The notes under the pieces: model-generated
Seen by the model: the letters and a program-made list of their open reading frames with translations, nothing else
What the model was told of the DNA's origin: nothing
Databases searched by the model: none
Shown here: positions 1-12,400 of the stretch, one piece after another
How the letters are laid out: each line of letters opens with the position of its first letter
Position numbering within the stretch: the first letter of the stretch is position 1
From: Climacium dendroides
Lineage: Eukaryota > Streptophyta > Bryopsida > Hypnales > Climaciaceae
Assembly: GCA_950106755.1 (NCBI GenBank)
Contig: OX467082.1
Span: 25,420,001 to 25,484,000, forward strand
Direction of reading: 5' to 3'
Length of the DNA stretch: 64,000 nt
Position numbers and translations under genes: made by a program

Positions 1-192
1 GGAGATTCAATCCATCTAAGATCCTAGAATGCTTGGTACGTCAAACTTGTCCATATGAAAGGATTGTGACTTCTTTCCTTATATAGAGACCTACAAAAAA
101 TTGATACCAAAGAAGGGAAATGCACTCTAAATAAATATCAAATGGAAACCATGTTCTACATTTACAACAATAATCATCCTTTCTACACCTAA

Positions 193-420
193 TTAATTCC
201 AGAAGGACAGACAAGTACTATGGAAATCATCCTTTTGGTACTGTGTGAATCATTTGCTCTAAAAAGATATACAAGAGCACTCATTGGAGGTGAGACTATT
301 GTATAAGGCTTCTCTTTTTCACACAAAATTTTAAAAATGATCTTGCACTTTTGTCCTACATAGAAGGATTCTTTGTCATCCATCAAACATTTAGTGTCGA
401 CAACATCCTTTGTAAGTTAA
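193..420 (+). mobile_element. TTAA-flanked MITE, family B, copy 1
   Basis: A 228-base element bounded by TTAA at 193-196 and 417-420. Its interior matches the elements at 3328-3561, 56408-56642, about 48289-48510 and, inverted, about 2960-3150. Shared blocks include ATGGAAATCATCC near the left end, CACTCATTGGAGG in the middle and GGATTCTTTGTCAT near the right end. The terminal inverted repeat is weak here. The right TTAA is also the left TTAA of the next element, so the two are directly abutted. It has no coding capacity. Confidence 0.6.
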
Positions 421-1004
421 CCCCTAAAGTCCCATTGTCCCTACGGGGAACAAAATGGATTTTGGACAGGTTCCTATGATCTCAATTTTTACTGAATTTT
501 TTTGAAACTTTCTCATAAGATAGAAAAAGTAATGAGCTTTGGGGGAATATAATTTTTATTTCAATCGATGCCCTGGAGCAAAAGTTATGCCACAATAACC
601 TCAGAATGGGGGAGACCGGGCAGCAAAAAAAATCCACAAAAAATTGAAATAAAAAATTTAATATATTTTTTCTTGTAGATTATAACCTTTTGTAAATGGA
701 AAGCTTTGATTCATTCTATTTGGATTAGAGATGTGAAAGTTATGGAGTTTCTTGTTTTGTGGGCAACCATAGCAACTTCTTGAAAGAATTTTTTTTCTTT
801 CACTTTGAATGCTAATATCTTTCAATCTATACGGTCAAAAATCACAAAAAAAATTATCACACGATTTAAGACAAGTGTAGAACAAGATCCTATGGTTAGA
901 TTCTAAAAAATATTTAAAAAAATTTATTTTGTAGGTGAACGTAGCGGAAGTAGTAGTTTTGAGTGGTTTTGGCATAAAACTGGCCTTGGGACTTTAGGGG
1001 TTAA
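417..1004 (+). mobile_element. TTAA-flanked piggyBac-like MITE, family A, copy 1 (588 bp)
   Basis: The ends are TTAA followed by CCCCTAAAGTCCCA (from 421) and, at the right, the exact reverse complement TGGGACTTTAGGGG except for a few inner mismatches, then TTAA at 1001-1004. The interior is colinear with the copies at 3712-4625 and 47108-48048 but lacks about 330 bases. No transposase reading frame is present, so it is non-autonomous. A TTAA target duplication is the hallmark of piggyBac; assignment to that superfamily is an inference from the target site alone. No duplication longer than TTAA is seen outside it. Confidence 0.72.
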
Positions 1005-2959
1005 GTAACCCAACACACTCTTACAACAACACTTAAGTTCATGTGACTATGCTTTGCCATACCTACAAAAATAAGGTCAAGATGATGATTTGATATGCAT
1101 TGCATATACTAATGGCCCACTTTCGAATTTGGTTTAACTCCTTAAGGATGTTGTTGTTCTCTATACACTCTCGTCTATTGTATACAGAAAAGAAAATTGA
1201 ATAGCACATGAATCACATTCAAGCTGTAAATTTCAGACAAAGTCAGCGATATACTATTGGTCAATTGAGAATATTTTGGGAAGTTCTGAGTATTCCAAAA
1301 TGGTCTAATAAATTCAATACACAAACAACATACGCCAGCTCTTTTGGAGGACAACATCTTCAAGTGGTTGAGATTAGCTTGAAGTTCATCCATCGAAGCA
1401 ACTTGCATACATTTAGTACCACTAGTTGCCTAAGGTGGCAATTGTTTTTGTTTGTAGATCGAGCAACTTGCATCCTCGAATGCATACAATAAACCAAAAA
1501 AAATGAATTAGAATCATTCCATTCACATGTCCATGTCGGTCTACAAAATTATCAACTCTCATTGCACTTTCGTCGAAATTCTCACAAAATCTAATACAAT
1601 TAGCAACATAAAAATTCTCGATTCTTCCCATTTTTTTCACCCAAATTTTCATTTCATTTCATGGCACTGAAAATAGAGTCACTCCAACGCCAAAATCAGG
1701 TCAGATTTCTGACTCAAATTCATGCAAAAAATGAGTGTCTTTTGACTGACCAAGTCTGCATCATCTCCATCGTCCAAGTACTTGTCAAAAAGCTGTTCAG
1801 CATCTCTAGTTGGGTAGACGACTAGGCAAGTTATTGCAATTTATTTAGTGTAGTACTTGTATTGTACTCTTTCTAAAAAAAAAGTTTTATGCCCCTATTT
1901 TAAAACTCATTTTTTTTATGACTTAAATCAGTAGTAGCGAGTTTCCTATGCTTTTCTTGTAAACTGTCTGTGGCACACTTGGTCTGAGGCAATCGCTGAC
2001 ATTCTGCTAACCAAAGCTTACACGAGCGTCCCCAAAAAATTTAAAAAAATTTAAAAGCTTACAGAAGCTATCCTTAACACTCGGAAAAGTTTTAAAACTG
2101 CCTGCAATGCTTCAGAGTTCAGATCATATCATTTTTTGATCCAGCATGGTATGGTTGCTGAGGACCAAAAGTGTTTGATGAATGACTTTGGGTATGAAAC
2201 TGGAAAAATTGGCTATTCATCAAAAAAATAAGTAAATTTCTGGCTGATGTTCCTTGGTAAGGTATGGTAGTGTACTGTAAAACAAACCATCTCCTTCAAA
2301 TGGACCCTAGCCTTAGGGGCAGTATGGAGATGACGTGATCCTTGAATGGACCACTTTAGCTACTTATTGCAAGAGACAATGTGTGGTGGTATGAAATCGT
2401 GCAAGTTGACGTTGTTTCCAAATTTCAAGAGTTGTGCGTTTCTTGTGTGATTTTAGACACTATACGGATAATGACCCACTTACCTTAATTATGTTGTCTA
2501 ACTTCATTAGTAATTTTAGAATGCTAGTAGTTTTTGGTTGGCAATCATAAAGAATGTACCTATTCATTGAAAAAATTAGTAAATTTTTAGCAAATGGTCC
2601 TCAAGAATGCTAGTTATGTTGACTGATTTAATTAGTAATTCAAATCATGGATAAAAATGTATCAAGAATTACAAGCCTACAAAGACTTGTTTAGAAACTT
2701 CTATATGGAAGGTTGATTTGGCCCACTTTATGGAGTTGCTTTGTCCATTGCATTCCATTAGTCTACTATAGCGAGGGCCCATTTGGAATGGAAATAACAA
2801 CAACAATATTGTCCACTTCCATATGAAATTTTGGACTTTATTTTATCTTCTCTGCAAAATTTGGTTGATTTTTGTACATAAAAGTTTGTTCTCTATATAG
2901 ACTGGCCCATATTGGTAGAAAATTCCATCCTTCTCTTTATCTTTCAACCTTGTAATGAC

Positions 2960-3150
2960 ATGAAGGCCTAAAATTGTCCTATGAATGACAAAGAATCCTT
3001 TTATATAAGACAAAAATGTAGATGTTCATCTTTGAAATTTTGTATGAAAAAAGAAAGGTCTTACACAATACTTTGACCACCAATGAGTGTTCTTGGATAT
3101 TTTTAAGCAAATGATTCAAATGGGCCTACAAAGAATGATTTCTATGGTGA
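2960..3150 (-). mobile_element. Family B MITE remnant, inverted, ends eroded
   Basis: Read on the minus strand this matches the family B interior: GAATCATTTGCTTAAAAA, then CACTCATTGG, then GGATTCTTTGTCAT in the same order and spacing as in the copy at 193-420. Neither end shows a clear TTAA, so the boundaries are approximate. Confidence 0.5.
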
Positions 3151-3327
3151 TCAACCCAACATTCTAAGGTTATCATAATCTTGGGAAGACACAATCCCCT
3201 ATGACTAAGGTAGTCATTCAAATACTTTGGTTATTAGACAAATAGGTGCATTTTTTTGTTTTTACAATGATTGATAATGACAATAAAGTCATCCATTGGA
3301 TTTTTTTAGGTTAATGTTCTTGTATGA

Positions 3328-3561
3328 TTAATCCTAGAAGAACGAATTGATTGTTGTAGAAATGAGCCCACATTTTATATTAAGTGAATCATTTGCTTAA
3401 AAAACCCAATAGTATTCATTGGAATTCAAACTACAATGTAAGAAATCCTCTTTTTATACCAAATTCCCAGGTTGAGCATCTACACTTCTATCCTACATAC
3501 ACAAAAGGATTCTTCATCATCCATTGAACACTTAGTGTCTACAACGTCCTTTTAGGTTTAA
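3328..3561 (+). mobile_element. TTAA-flanked MITE, family B, copy 2 (234 bp)
   Basis: Bounded by TTAA at 3328-3331 and 3558-3561. The inverted ends are TCCTAGAAGAACG at the left and, reverse-complemented, ACCTAAAAGGACG at the right, a 10 of 13 match. The interior aligns with the copy at 193-420, including GTGAATCATTTGC, ATTCATTGGA and AAAGGATTCTTC. No reading frame of note. Confidence 0.62.
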
Positions 3562-3711
3562 GGTAGTCTATTCTAAAGCACCTATGTTTTAAAAGCGATC
3601 ATAATATAGAGGTACATTTTGCTTTCTTCAATGTATCAATAGTATACATTTTAGGAGGTGATAGCTTTTAGTGACCACTATGTTTCAACTTCAAAATTTG
3701 TAACTAATTCT

Positions 3712-4625
3712 TTAACCCCTAAAGGACCATTGTCCCTTCAAGGGACAAATGGGATTTCAGTCAAGTACCTACAATTTCAATTTTTGTTTTGATTTTCTGA
3801 AACTTTTTTCTGAAGATTGAAAAATGGATTAGCTCTGTGGGAATATAATTTTTTTTCAATTGGTACCCATGAACAAAAGTTATGCCCAAGTAAGCTCAAA
3901 ACAAGGGAGAGGGGGCAACAAAAAAAATTTCAAAATTTTAAATTTTTTTTCTCATAGATTGTGTTTTTGTCTATATGGAAAGATTTGATTCATTCCATTT
4001 GAATTTGTTATGAGTTATGGGCAATCTTGTTTTTTAGGCAATTAGAGCATCTTTTTGAAAAAATAACTTGTACGATTCATTTCTAAATGCAATTTCTGTA
4101 ATTTTTCCAAAAAATGCAGTTCTTTAAGATTTAGTTTGCTTGCTATAACAATCTTGCCATTAGGAGTAGTGCATTTTAATTCCATCTTAAACATATTAAT
4201 AATTTAGATTTTCCTTCTATCTCATACCTACTTCTATTTAATAATTTTTTAAAGAATAAAAATTAAGCTTTTTTGAATCTTTTTTTCTTTTCCTACATTC
4301 TCAACTCAATTCCCCACAATAGAAATTTAAATTCAAAAACTCTATAGTGTAAAAAAATTAACTTAAGAAGGTTCAAAGACAAATAATCTAATCTTGTAGT
4401 GTGTTGAAAAACTTGTTTTTTTTAAACTTTAAATGCACGTATTTTACAATCTGTGTGGTCAAAATTTGTGAAATTTTTTCCACACATTTTCATACTAGTT
4501 ATGTGTAAGATCCTACAATTAGATGTGCAAAAAATACAATTTTCAATTTTTTTTATTCTTTGCTATAGAAACAACAATTTTGAGTGTTTTTTGGCAGAAA
4601 AAGGCCTTGACCCTTTAGGGATTAA
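3712..4625 (+). mobile_element. TTAA-flanked piggyBac-like MITE, family A, copy 2 (914 bp)
   Basis: TTAA at 3712-3715 is followed by CCCCTAAAGGACCATTGTCC. The right end, reverse-complemented from TTAA at 4622-4625, reads TCCCTAAAGGGTCAAGGCC. The left 150 bases align with the copy at 417-1004, and the whole aligns in inverted orientation with 47108-48048. The right part includes CTGCCAAAAAACACTCAAAA on the minus strand, shared with the third copy. It is non-coding. Confidence 0.75.
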
Positions 4626-4997
4626 AGGTCCAAAAAATATGAAATGACTTGAGTCAGATGCCAATTCCACATGTCTTCCTACGAAACTTTATTGAAAATT
4701 GTTCAGATTCCCCCCAGATGCGATCAACTCTTCAATGGTCGCTTTAAGAGCAAACTAAGGTAGAAACATCCAAAATCATTACTTTAAGCAATTCAACATA
4801 GTTAAAAGCATTTTTTTCAAAAATAATATTTTTGTAATATATACAAGTGAAAATCATGAATATTAAAAAAAAATTAAATTTTTTGAACATTGTATGTAAT
4901 TTTTATGATTTTTCAAAGTGTCGGCTGCCTAGACCATTGGAACTGTCCCATAGGTGCCAAAACTGAATTGCACAAAAATCTGCTATAAGCAAATTAT

Positions 4998-5092
4998 AGT
5001 TTAATACATGTCATTCAAGTGCGTCAGCAAATCAGAGTTTAGTATGTGTCGTTCAGGTGCGTCAGTAAGTCAGAGTTAAACATGTGTAAGAC
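4998..5092. repeat. 38-bp minisatellite, about 2.5 copies
   Basis: Units begin at 4998, 5036 and 5074 with AGTTTAATACATG, AGTTTAGTATGTG and AGTTAAACATGTG. The first two units share a GTGCGTCAG core and end in AATCAG or AGTCAG; the third is partial. The array lies about 1.35 kb before the PRT6 start codon, at the edge of its GC-rich leader. Confidence 0.6.
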
Positions 5093-5159
5093 ACATTAAT
5101 GGAACTCCAAGGACACTTTAAGGACACTCTATGAATCAAGGATTGGGTACACGGACTGA

Positions 5160-6442
5160 ATTGGATGTTTCTATCTTACCTTGATCCTTGTCTTTTCCGT
5201 AGAGAGGGTCAAAAAACCCTGACAATAAGCTTGAAATCTTGGAACACTGTAGATAGGTGGCACATTTAGAAGAGTGTCAGTTTTAGGTGCACGGAATGAC
5301 GGAACTTGGGGACAGCATTCCACCGCTTTCAGCAAGGCAGGCCCTGAGTTACTGACTGTCTGTATGACTCCCCAGCGTTGAAAGCAGCCAAGCCGTGAGG
5401 CCTGTACTGTACGTCGTGCCCCACCTGGTTTACCGACTCTCCGCACTTTGCTACCATACGTCATGGCCACAATTCCCACCTTCCCACCGAGCCCCAAGCT
5501 ACCCAAGGGCCCGCTTGCTTTCACTTCGTCACCGTAGCCACATCTTTCGTTCCAATCCCTCCCTGCTGGCGTGTTTTCTCGAACTCCTTTCAACTGGGCA
5601 ACCCGAGACCCCGGGCACACCCAAGCAGAGCTACTGATTACAGACAGATCTCGGACTCCGTCCTCGATTGCCACACCCCGCTGGACAAAGCATTCTACAT
5701 CACGGTTGGTCCTCCGCTCCCTTGGGGATGCTGTCTTCACTTTGCATGTACTAAACTTAGAGCTCGAAGATCCGACTGGAAGCTCGGCCCTCTGGCGGAG
5801 GAGGAGAAGAAGAAGAACAAGGAGCAGAGGAGGATCTTGTCGGTAAATTTGGGGTTTCGAAGCTCCCTGAGCGGGTGAGCGAGTGAGCAAAGCTACATCC
5901 CCAATTGCAAGGGGGTAGGAAGGGGAAAGGGTCTTGGTGGAGTATTAATTGCAAAGCCCTTGAGATTCCTTTGGGGATGTGGGGGGGCAAGCTTTTGGAG
6001 AGAGGCCGAGGAGGAGGGTTTCGTTTAGGGATGATCGAGGGGGCGGTTGACGATTTATGGATGTGAAGAACGAGGGTTTGGTTGTGCAGTGGAGATGTAT
6101 TTGGAAGAGATTTGGGGCCACAAGTCCGGGGTGAGGAAGATGGGGTTTCTTGTGTCGCAGAGTCGATCTTGCTTGTCGTCAAGCTCTTCACCTCCTCCTT
6201 AAGAACGGGTTACTTGCTCCATGGTCTGTAGCGTAATACCACTGAGTGGCCCTTAAGTTGCGTGAAATTCTCACACGTTTCAAGGTTACGCTGATTTGGG
6301 TCTCGAGCTATGGGTGTTGGAAAATTCTTGAGTACCTTCCTTTGAAGTGATTCCAAGAAGTTCGGAAGAAACTTTTTCTGTTTCAGTTTTGGTTTCTCGC
6401 TCTGTCTAGCTCTAGTATGCGTGGTGGTGGTGGTCGGTGGAA
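5160..6442 (+). promoter_or_regulatory. GC-rich promoter and probable 5' leader of PRT6
   Basis: Base composition changes sharply from AT-rich to about half GC here, and the stretch ends at the PRT6 start codon. Open frames on both strands (the longest minus-strand one is 239 codons, 5171-5890) are low-complexity and resemble no family I know. I read the region as promoter plus 5' untranslated sequence. A GGTAAATTTGGGG motif at about 5840 could be a leader-intron donor, but I cannot confirm it. The transcription start is not determinable by eye. Confidence 0.5.
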
Positions 6443-9400
6443 ATGGGTGACATGAGCTCCTCATGGTCGCAATGCTTTACTCCCGAGGATGCCGAAAATA
6501 GAGTGCGAATGCACGAGTTGCGCATGTGTCCCGCCGGCATGTCGTTTCCGCAGTACCTGGATGCGTTGCAGTCCAGTGGGCAAGCGCAGTGCACCACAGT
6601 GTGGACCAAAGGCACGGTGGCGTATCGCTGCCGAAAATGCCAAGTCAATGACTCCAGGTTTGCCAATGAAACAACATCTTTCGCTTCTCTGCACTGATAT
6701 TTGTTTTGTGGTGGTATTATTTGAAGAGAAACAGACATTCAACTCAATTGGCAACTGTGGATTCTTCGACATTTGGTACTGTGAAGTTTGAGATTACTCT
6801 GACATGGAGAGCTTGGCTGTTCTTCACATTTTGTTACCTGATTGTCTGTATCAGTTCTTCAATATTAAGTCTTGCTTTTATGGTTACTGATGTGCAAGCA
6901 CCAGCTGTTATCCGGCTTGTTTGTGCTTTCTTTTGATGCACATTATGAGGCTGCTCATTAGTTAGGACGAATAAATTAGTATTGGGATGCTTCATTATGC
7001 AGCTTGATCGATAGTTTTAATCTCCAGTTTGTGCTTGCCATTCTGTTGATCGGGTCAGCATAAGGGTGCTTATGGAATGTGTTGATTTTTGATTGGTTTG
7101 AGTGAGTATGAATTTTCTAGAGTTTTAGGGTTCTTCAGGTTGGACGTCATCGCTTTATCCCTCTAATTTGAGCTCCGGAAATGAAGCTGAATGAGTGATG
7201 AACTAAATGGCATCTTCTAGTAATGGTGGAATTTCATCAAGGATTTTATTGCATTCGAAGCGGGACGCTTTTTTGCCTGACATTCGACTTCTGCTGATTG
7301 TTTCGCAGTGCCATTTGTGTGGGTTGTTTCTTGAAGGGTGATCATAAAGAGCATGATTATGGTAAGTTTATTGTGACCACGTCTGACGTGGGGATTCAAT
7401 TTGATGACAATTATGTTTCGAGCTGGTGTCGTAGTTCTCCCGCTGTCATGTTCACGTCCCGTGATTCTTTGGAGTGATATTATGTGTGGCACTGGAAGGG
7501 CAGCAGTTCCAAGTGACTAGAATTTCATTGGTTAACAACAACTGACACAAGCTCTATGAACTCAGTAATGTATCACAGTGAGTCAGGCGGGTGCTGTGAC
7601 TGCGGAGACCCAGATGCTTGGCAAGAAGAAGGGTAATCACCACACTCGACGTGCACTGGTGCTCGTTAATGCTATGATAGAATATCGTGTTCCTTCCTGG
7701 TTGAATTAGAGTCATTTTTTCCCTTTTTTTCTGGCGAATTGTCGCGCTGTCAGACGATTCCAGCCTGTGTCGATTAATTCCGCCATAAATGCGCCAACAG
7801 TATGAGGACATGCAAGCCTCTACAGTACCCCGAACCCCCAACCCCACCCCACCCCGCTGATTAGAGTAATGACTGCTTCGCAAGTGGGTTCATTTGCGAC
7901 ATTATATTCTGCACAGCTGTGTTTATGGTCTTTTTGAATGGTTTCAGACATTCTCTACTGATGTTTGATCCGTTCACTTTGTAACTCTTAGCTAAGATTC
8001 ACAGTTTCTAGGTAATTCCTGTATTCAAACCAAGATTGCCAAGTTTGGGATCCTTGAATATTCGATAGGGTGAAACATTCACATGAGTGTGGTCTGTGTA
8101 CAACAGGTTTTGCAGTGCACATCGTAGCGTGGATCGTCAGGAACCTTCTGTACCTCCTGAGCTTGAGGGTCCTACAAAAGTCTCAGGTTGGAGTCTGCTT
8201 CTGGAACAATCACTGAAGGGTTTTGTTCGTTTGTGCCTTTATGGGACATTTTCAGCAAAAAATCATCATGTGGATGATAGCTGCTCTTTGTCTGAACTGA
8301 ATATCGTGACACTTTTTGGAAATGAACCAGTTTATGAACAGTATGCTGAAATGTATGCAGTTCCGTGAGGATTTTCTGTATAATTTATGAAGTTAAGTGG
8401 AGAATCCGCATGAGAATCAATGGTTTGTCTTGTTTCTCTTGAGTGAACTTTTTTTTGAATTTTTGGTGCATCAGTGGGCACTGTTTTGGGCATGCTTTCG
8501 TTCATCGTCGGTTACGTCCCAGTAACGAAGGGAGGACCACCAGTTTCTGAAAAGAGAAAGATAGACACAGCTATGGTTTTCCTCGATTGGCTTAAAAAGG
8601 TGTGTCCTGTATTTCCGGAAAGTACTTATTTCTTGAGGACTTGAAGTTTTCTACATATTTTCACTTTCCTGAGATTGGCATCGTTGAAAACTGATTTTTT
8701 TTTGTAGCTGTTACGTCTTTGTTTGCTAATTTCTCTGTTGTCTTTCATGAAAACCCCTTTTTTCCAGTTGTGCTCGGTGGATGCTCTTCGCAAGATCGTG
8801 TGTTCAGAAGTTGTCCAGATGACTGCAAAGGACAGGGAGACAAGTGAGGTGGATTAATCCACCTAGACTTTTAACTTGTGAATTTTATAATTGGTGTTAA
8901 TGTTTTGGTGGAATTTTGTTCTTCGTGATTGCTTCTTGTCCCATTTTAGTGGCATGTTAGATTTGAAGTTGGCAAGCATATTCGTTACTGAACACATACA
9001 AAATCAGCATCTTGTTACATGTTCATTTTGTGCACCTTTCAAGTTTTTTCCAAGTTCAACTTGAGGTCGCATTGCTCATTGCTCTAATGTGCTTCTTCTT
9101 TGTCTGCAGTTAAAAACCCCATTACAGATTCTGTTGAGGACGTTCGCTAACATGCCAGAAGTAATCATGGAGGGGGTAATGTTTGGAAACTTCATACCAT
9201 AGGCCTGTTCTTGTTTGGGTCTTGCTCTTGAAATCGACTATATAACCAGAATTGAAGCATGTTAGTGAAATTTTGACCTCGGTTGTTGTATGTGTCTTTG
9301 TGTGATGCTGTGTTCCTGTAATGTTCAGATTGTTTGATTTTGACAGCTTGAGTTGGAGTCGTCCGTGCCCTGTTTTGTCTGTAATTCTACTGCCTTATGG

Positions 9401-12400
9401 ATTTTGCAGGAAACGACCTTGTTTTTACAGATGCTTTATAATCCAAACTTTAAGAATCAGTATTCCGAAGAGCTCATGAATCACTATCCAGCGATGATTG
9501 AGAGCGTGGTTGATAGAAACTTTCGACTATCATACGAACCTTCTATTAAGCGCTTCAAAGCTCTTGACTCAAGTCTGGAGAGAGGTATGTTAACAAGTAC
9601 TGAGGTGGCCGGTGGGAATTGCAAACAGGTGATCTTTTACAGATTTCGACAGTCGCCCTTGATAGTCTCTGTATTGACCAAGTCTGATTGTGCACTTTGT
9701 TTGTTGCAGTGATGGTGCAAATTTTTAATGTTGCGAATATGAAGTTGATAATGGACAAGGACTTGCTCAGATTATTTGTTATGAGTTTTGGTAGAATCCT
9801 AAGGCGCTGCGTGTCAAGGTGTGTACTGAAGCGGCTTGGCCGAATCACTTTGGACACAGCTACAAAATCTTTATGCTCATGTGCTAAGAGTTCTTACATA
9901 TGCTGACATGTCTATTTACACCAGATGAAATGCTTGCAAAGTAGTTCGAGTTGCAAAGTTGTCATTTGAAACGGACGTTGGATTCTTACTTGTGCTGATG
10001 TCCAATGCTTACAGCGGCACCAACGTAGTGAACGTTAGGGATCCAAGAATTAAGTACAAGGTTAGTGAAATAAATCTCACCTCAAAGTGATTCATTTTCA
10101 CTTGTTCTCAGGTTTTCAATATTGCTCTGCTGTATTTTAGGCGTTGCCTAACTAAATAAGCTGTTCATTGTACTTTTGTTGCTGTTATGTCCTTGTAGAG
10201 ATTGGTGTGCGTCTTTGAGTTGTAATGCTATCCTATGTGAGAATTGACGGAAATTGTTTTTTGGTCAAAGGTCGTAAACTTTGTAACCCCAGTGAGGTGC
10301 TGGGCTCACTTTTTATGTCAGTGGCTTGTTGAGGATGACCTGTTCGGTGCGTGTGTGTTGTAGATGTACTTGAGACCTCAAGGAGACTTGCGTTTGATTG
10401 TTGCTCATCAGCCTGTCGCTCAAGTGCTTCTTGAAGAGCAGGCTGATGTCTTCACTTCTATTTTGGATGTCCTTGTCCTTCTCCAGGTTTCCATTTACCC
10501 CCCTCTTTTATTTCACTTGTAGAACGTCCCCCCTCCCAGAGGTATTGTAGAGACCAAGGTGCACTAAACCCTGCCATTTATAACTAGTCTACCTAGAATT
10601 CGTCTGGGGAGTAGGTTTTCTAGTAGTGAGGCCTTTTGAACGTGTTCTGACATTCTTTTGTGTTACGTTTTTGCGCTAGAACTTTCCTTTCAGCTACACG
10701 TGTTGAATGTGTGAGTTAGATTGTGTATAAATCTAGGTAGAATGTCTATTTGATTCTTCACCACATGGTGCTGAGAGTCTTTGAGGGTACTCTCAACTTT
10801 GGTTTGTGTGCTTTACATGTGACAATTTATCTTTCTTGGGGCAGTGGATGAACCCTTATTCTTCTACGCGATCTGTCGATTTCGAAGAGCAGAATGAGTG
10901 GACATTAGCTATCCAACTAGAGGTTTGTAATAATCAACACCTGTTTTTGCCATCAATATGTCCTCAAAGAGACTCTGCATTATTACTCATGTTGCACGTG
11001 GTAAAAGAGTTGGGTTTCAGCTATGATCGAGGGTTCTTGATATTCGCATTTGTTTCTAGGAGATGAATTAAGGTATTTGCGAGGTCTACTTGGGAAATTA
11101 ATGCGGTAGTACGAGTTTGGAAAGATGATCAAAAGCGTGCATGGAAAAGACTGTCTTTTACGTAAATGATGAATCCATGTCATGACGATGTTTGGTTTGT
11201 GGTTGTTGCAGATGAATACAATGGCCATTGTATTTCAGATCTTCTCTAAATGCTTCGCAATCTATAGCCCTGAATTGGAGGATCCAATGGAAACGTCTAG
11301 GAAAACATTACTATCTGCAGCTTCTCGTACTTTGGTCCAACTACACAAATACTTAATGAAGGCAAGTACATTTAGCTGTTCCTCCTGGCCTGTTTCCACA
11401 TCTCATGATTTGTAAATCGTAATGTGTACTATCATTCTGCCAGTCTGGTACGGTACAGCATGTTGCTTAACTCGTAATGACCAAGGATTCTTGGTTTTAT
11501 GATGACCTATTCCATTGATCATATAGTGAAAATATAGCTCAGATGGGACCAAATTTTATATCATCAGAGTCAGCGAATAACATTGCACGTGTAGGTCAAT
11601 TAATAAATAAAATAGGATATAAGCAAGTGCTCATATGACTTAATCGATAAATGTACTTGACCCAATTTCGGCTTCTTGGTCCTGTAAGGGTTAAAGCTTT
11701 GCAGAAACTCAAGTCTTTTGGAAGGATGCCATTAATTTTCGTTATGATGGGCTCATGTGCAGGAATCAACTTTAAATTTCTTGGGTGATACATCAGCCAA
11801 TACTACTATGTCTCTGCACATCCCTCTTCATAGGACACTGAGTGCCATATTGGCAAAACTTGTGCTCTTACCGTGGAATGATGCGAAGAATGGATTTCTT
11901 TCCAGCTTGAATTTCGGCTATTCAGAAAACGAGGTATATTGCAAGTATTTTGTTCCTATACGGTCCTTTTATCTCTTTGAATACCTGACAAACTGTAACT
12001 ATGGAATGTGATGAATCGGCTTGTAATGAAGCAAGATTCAGTTTTTGAAGACCCTTGCTTGTATTAGAAGTGTTTCGCTTGATTCTTGAGATCGTTTTTG
12101 TCTTATTGTTATCTGAATATGTTGCTTTGATCAGGTGCTTGCATTGATGGAGCATCCCTTACGCATAATGGTCTGGATGGCACAGGTGATTGTCTTAGTT
12201 CATATTGAAACTTGTATACAGTGTGGTCAACTATGTTGAGTCCTGGGTAGTGGTGGAATTTTGAGCTTTTATTAATCATAACCTGATATGGAATTGGATG
12301 TTGTTTATGTCATTTTATGAGATTCTACAACTATGGACTGAGTTTTGAACCTACTGTTAGATTGTCAGCATAGCTGTGACTTCCTTTTGACTTTATTTGC

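Larger units (their letters stand above)
1..5160. other. AT-rich intergenic region with MITEs, no gene recognised
   Basis: No open reading frame here has recognisable protein features, and the longest are under 100 codons. The stretch is AT-rich with many A and T runs. It holds several short inverted-repeat elements flanked by TTAA (listed separately) and a 38-base minisatellite just before the PRT6 leader. The rest shows nothing I can assign. Confidence 0.7.

Noticed and set aside
5171..5890. 239-codon minus-strand frame
   Set aside because: It lies in the GC-rich PRT6 upstream region, has leucine runs and low-complexity segments, no domain and no plausible gene structure. Long frames arise by chance in GC-rich DNA.
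5757..6191. 144-codon minus-strand frame, Pro/Ser-rich
   Set aside because: Same GC-rich leader region, overlaps another open frame and shows no family resemblance.
7362..7470. Read-through of the PRT6 exon into its intron (open to a TGA)
   Set aside because: The UBR-box continuation GGCCDCGD lies in the exon at 7566-7632, and phase agrees with the donor at 7362.
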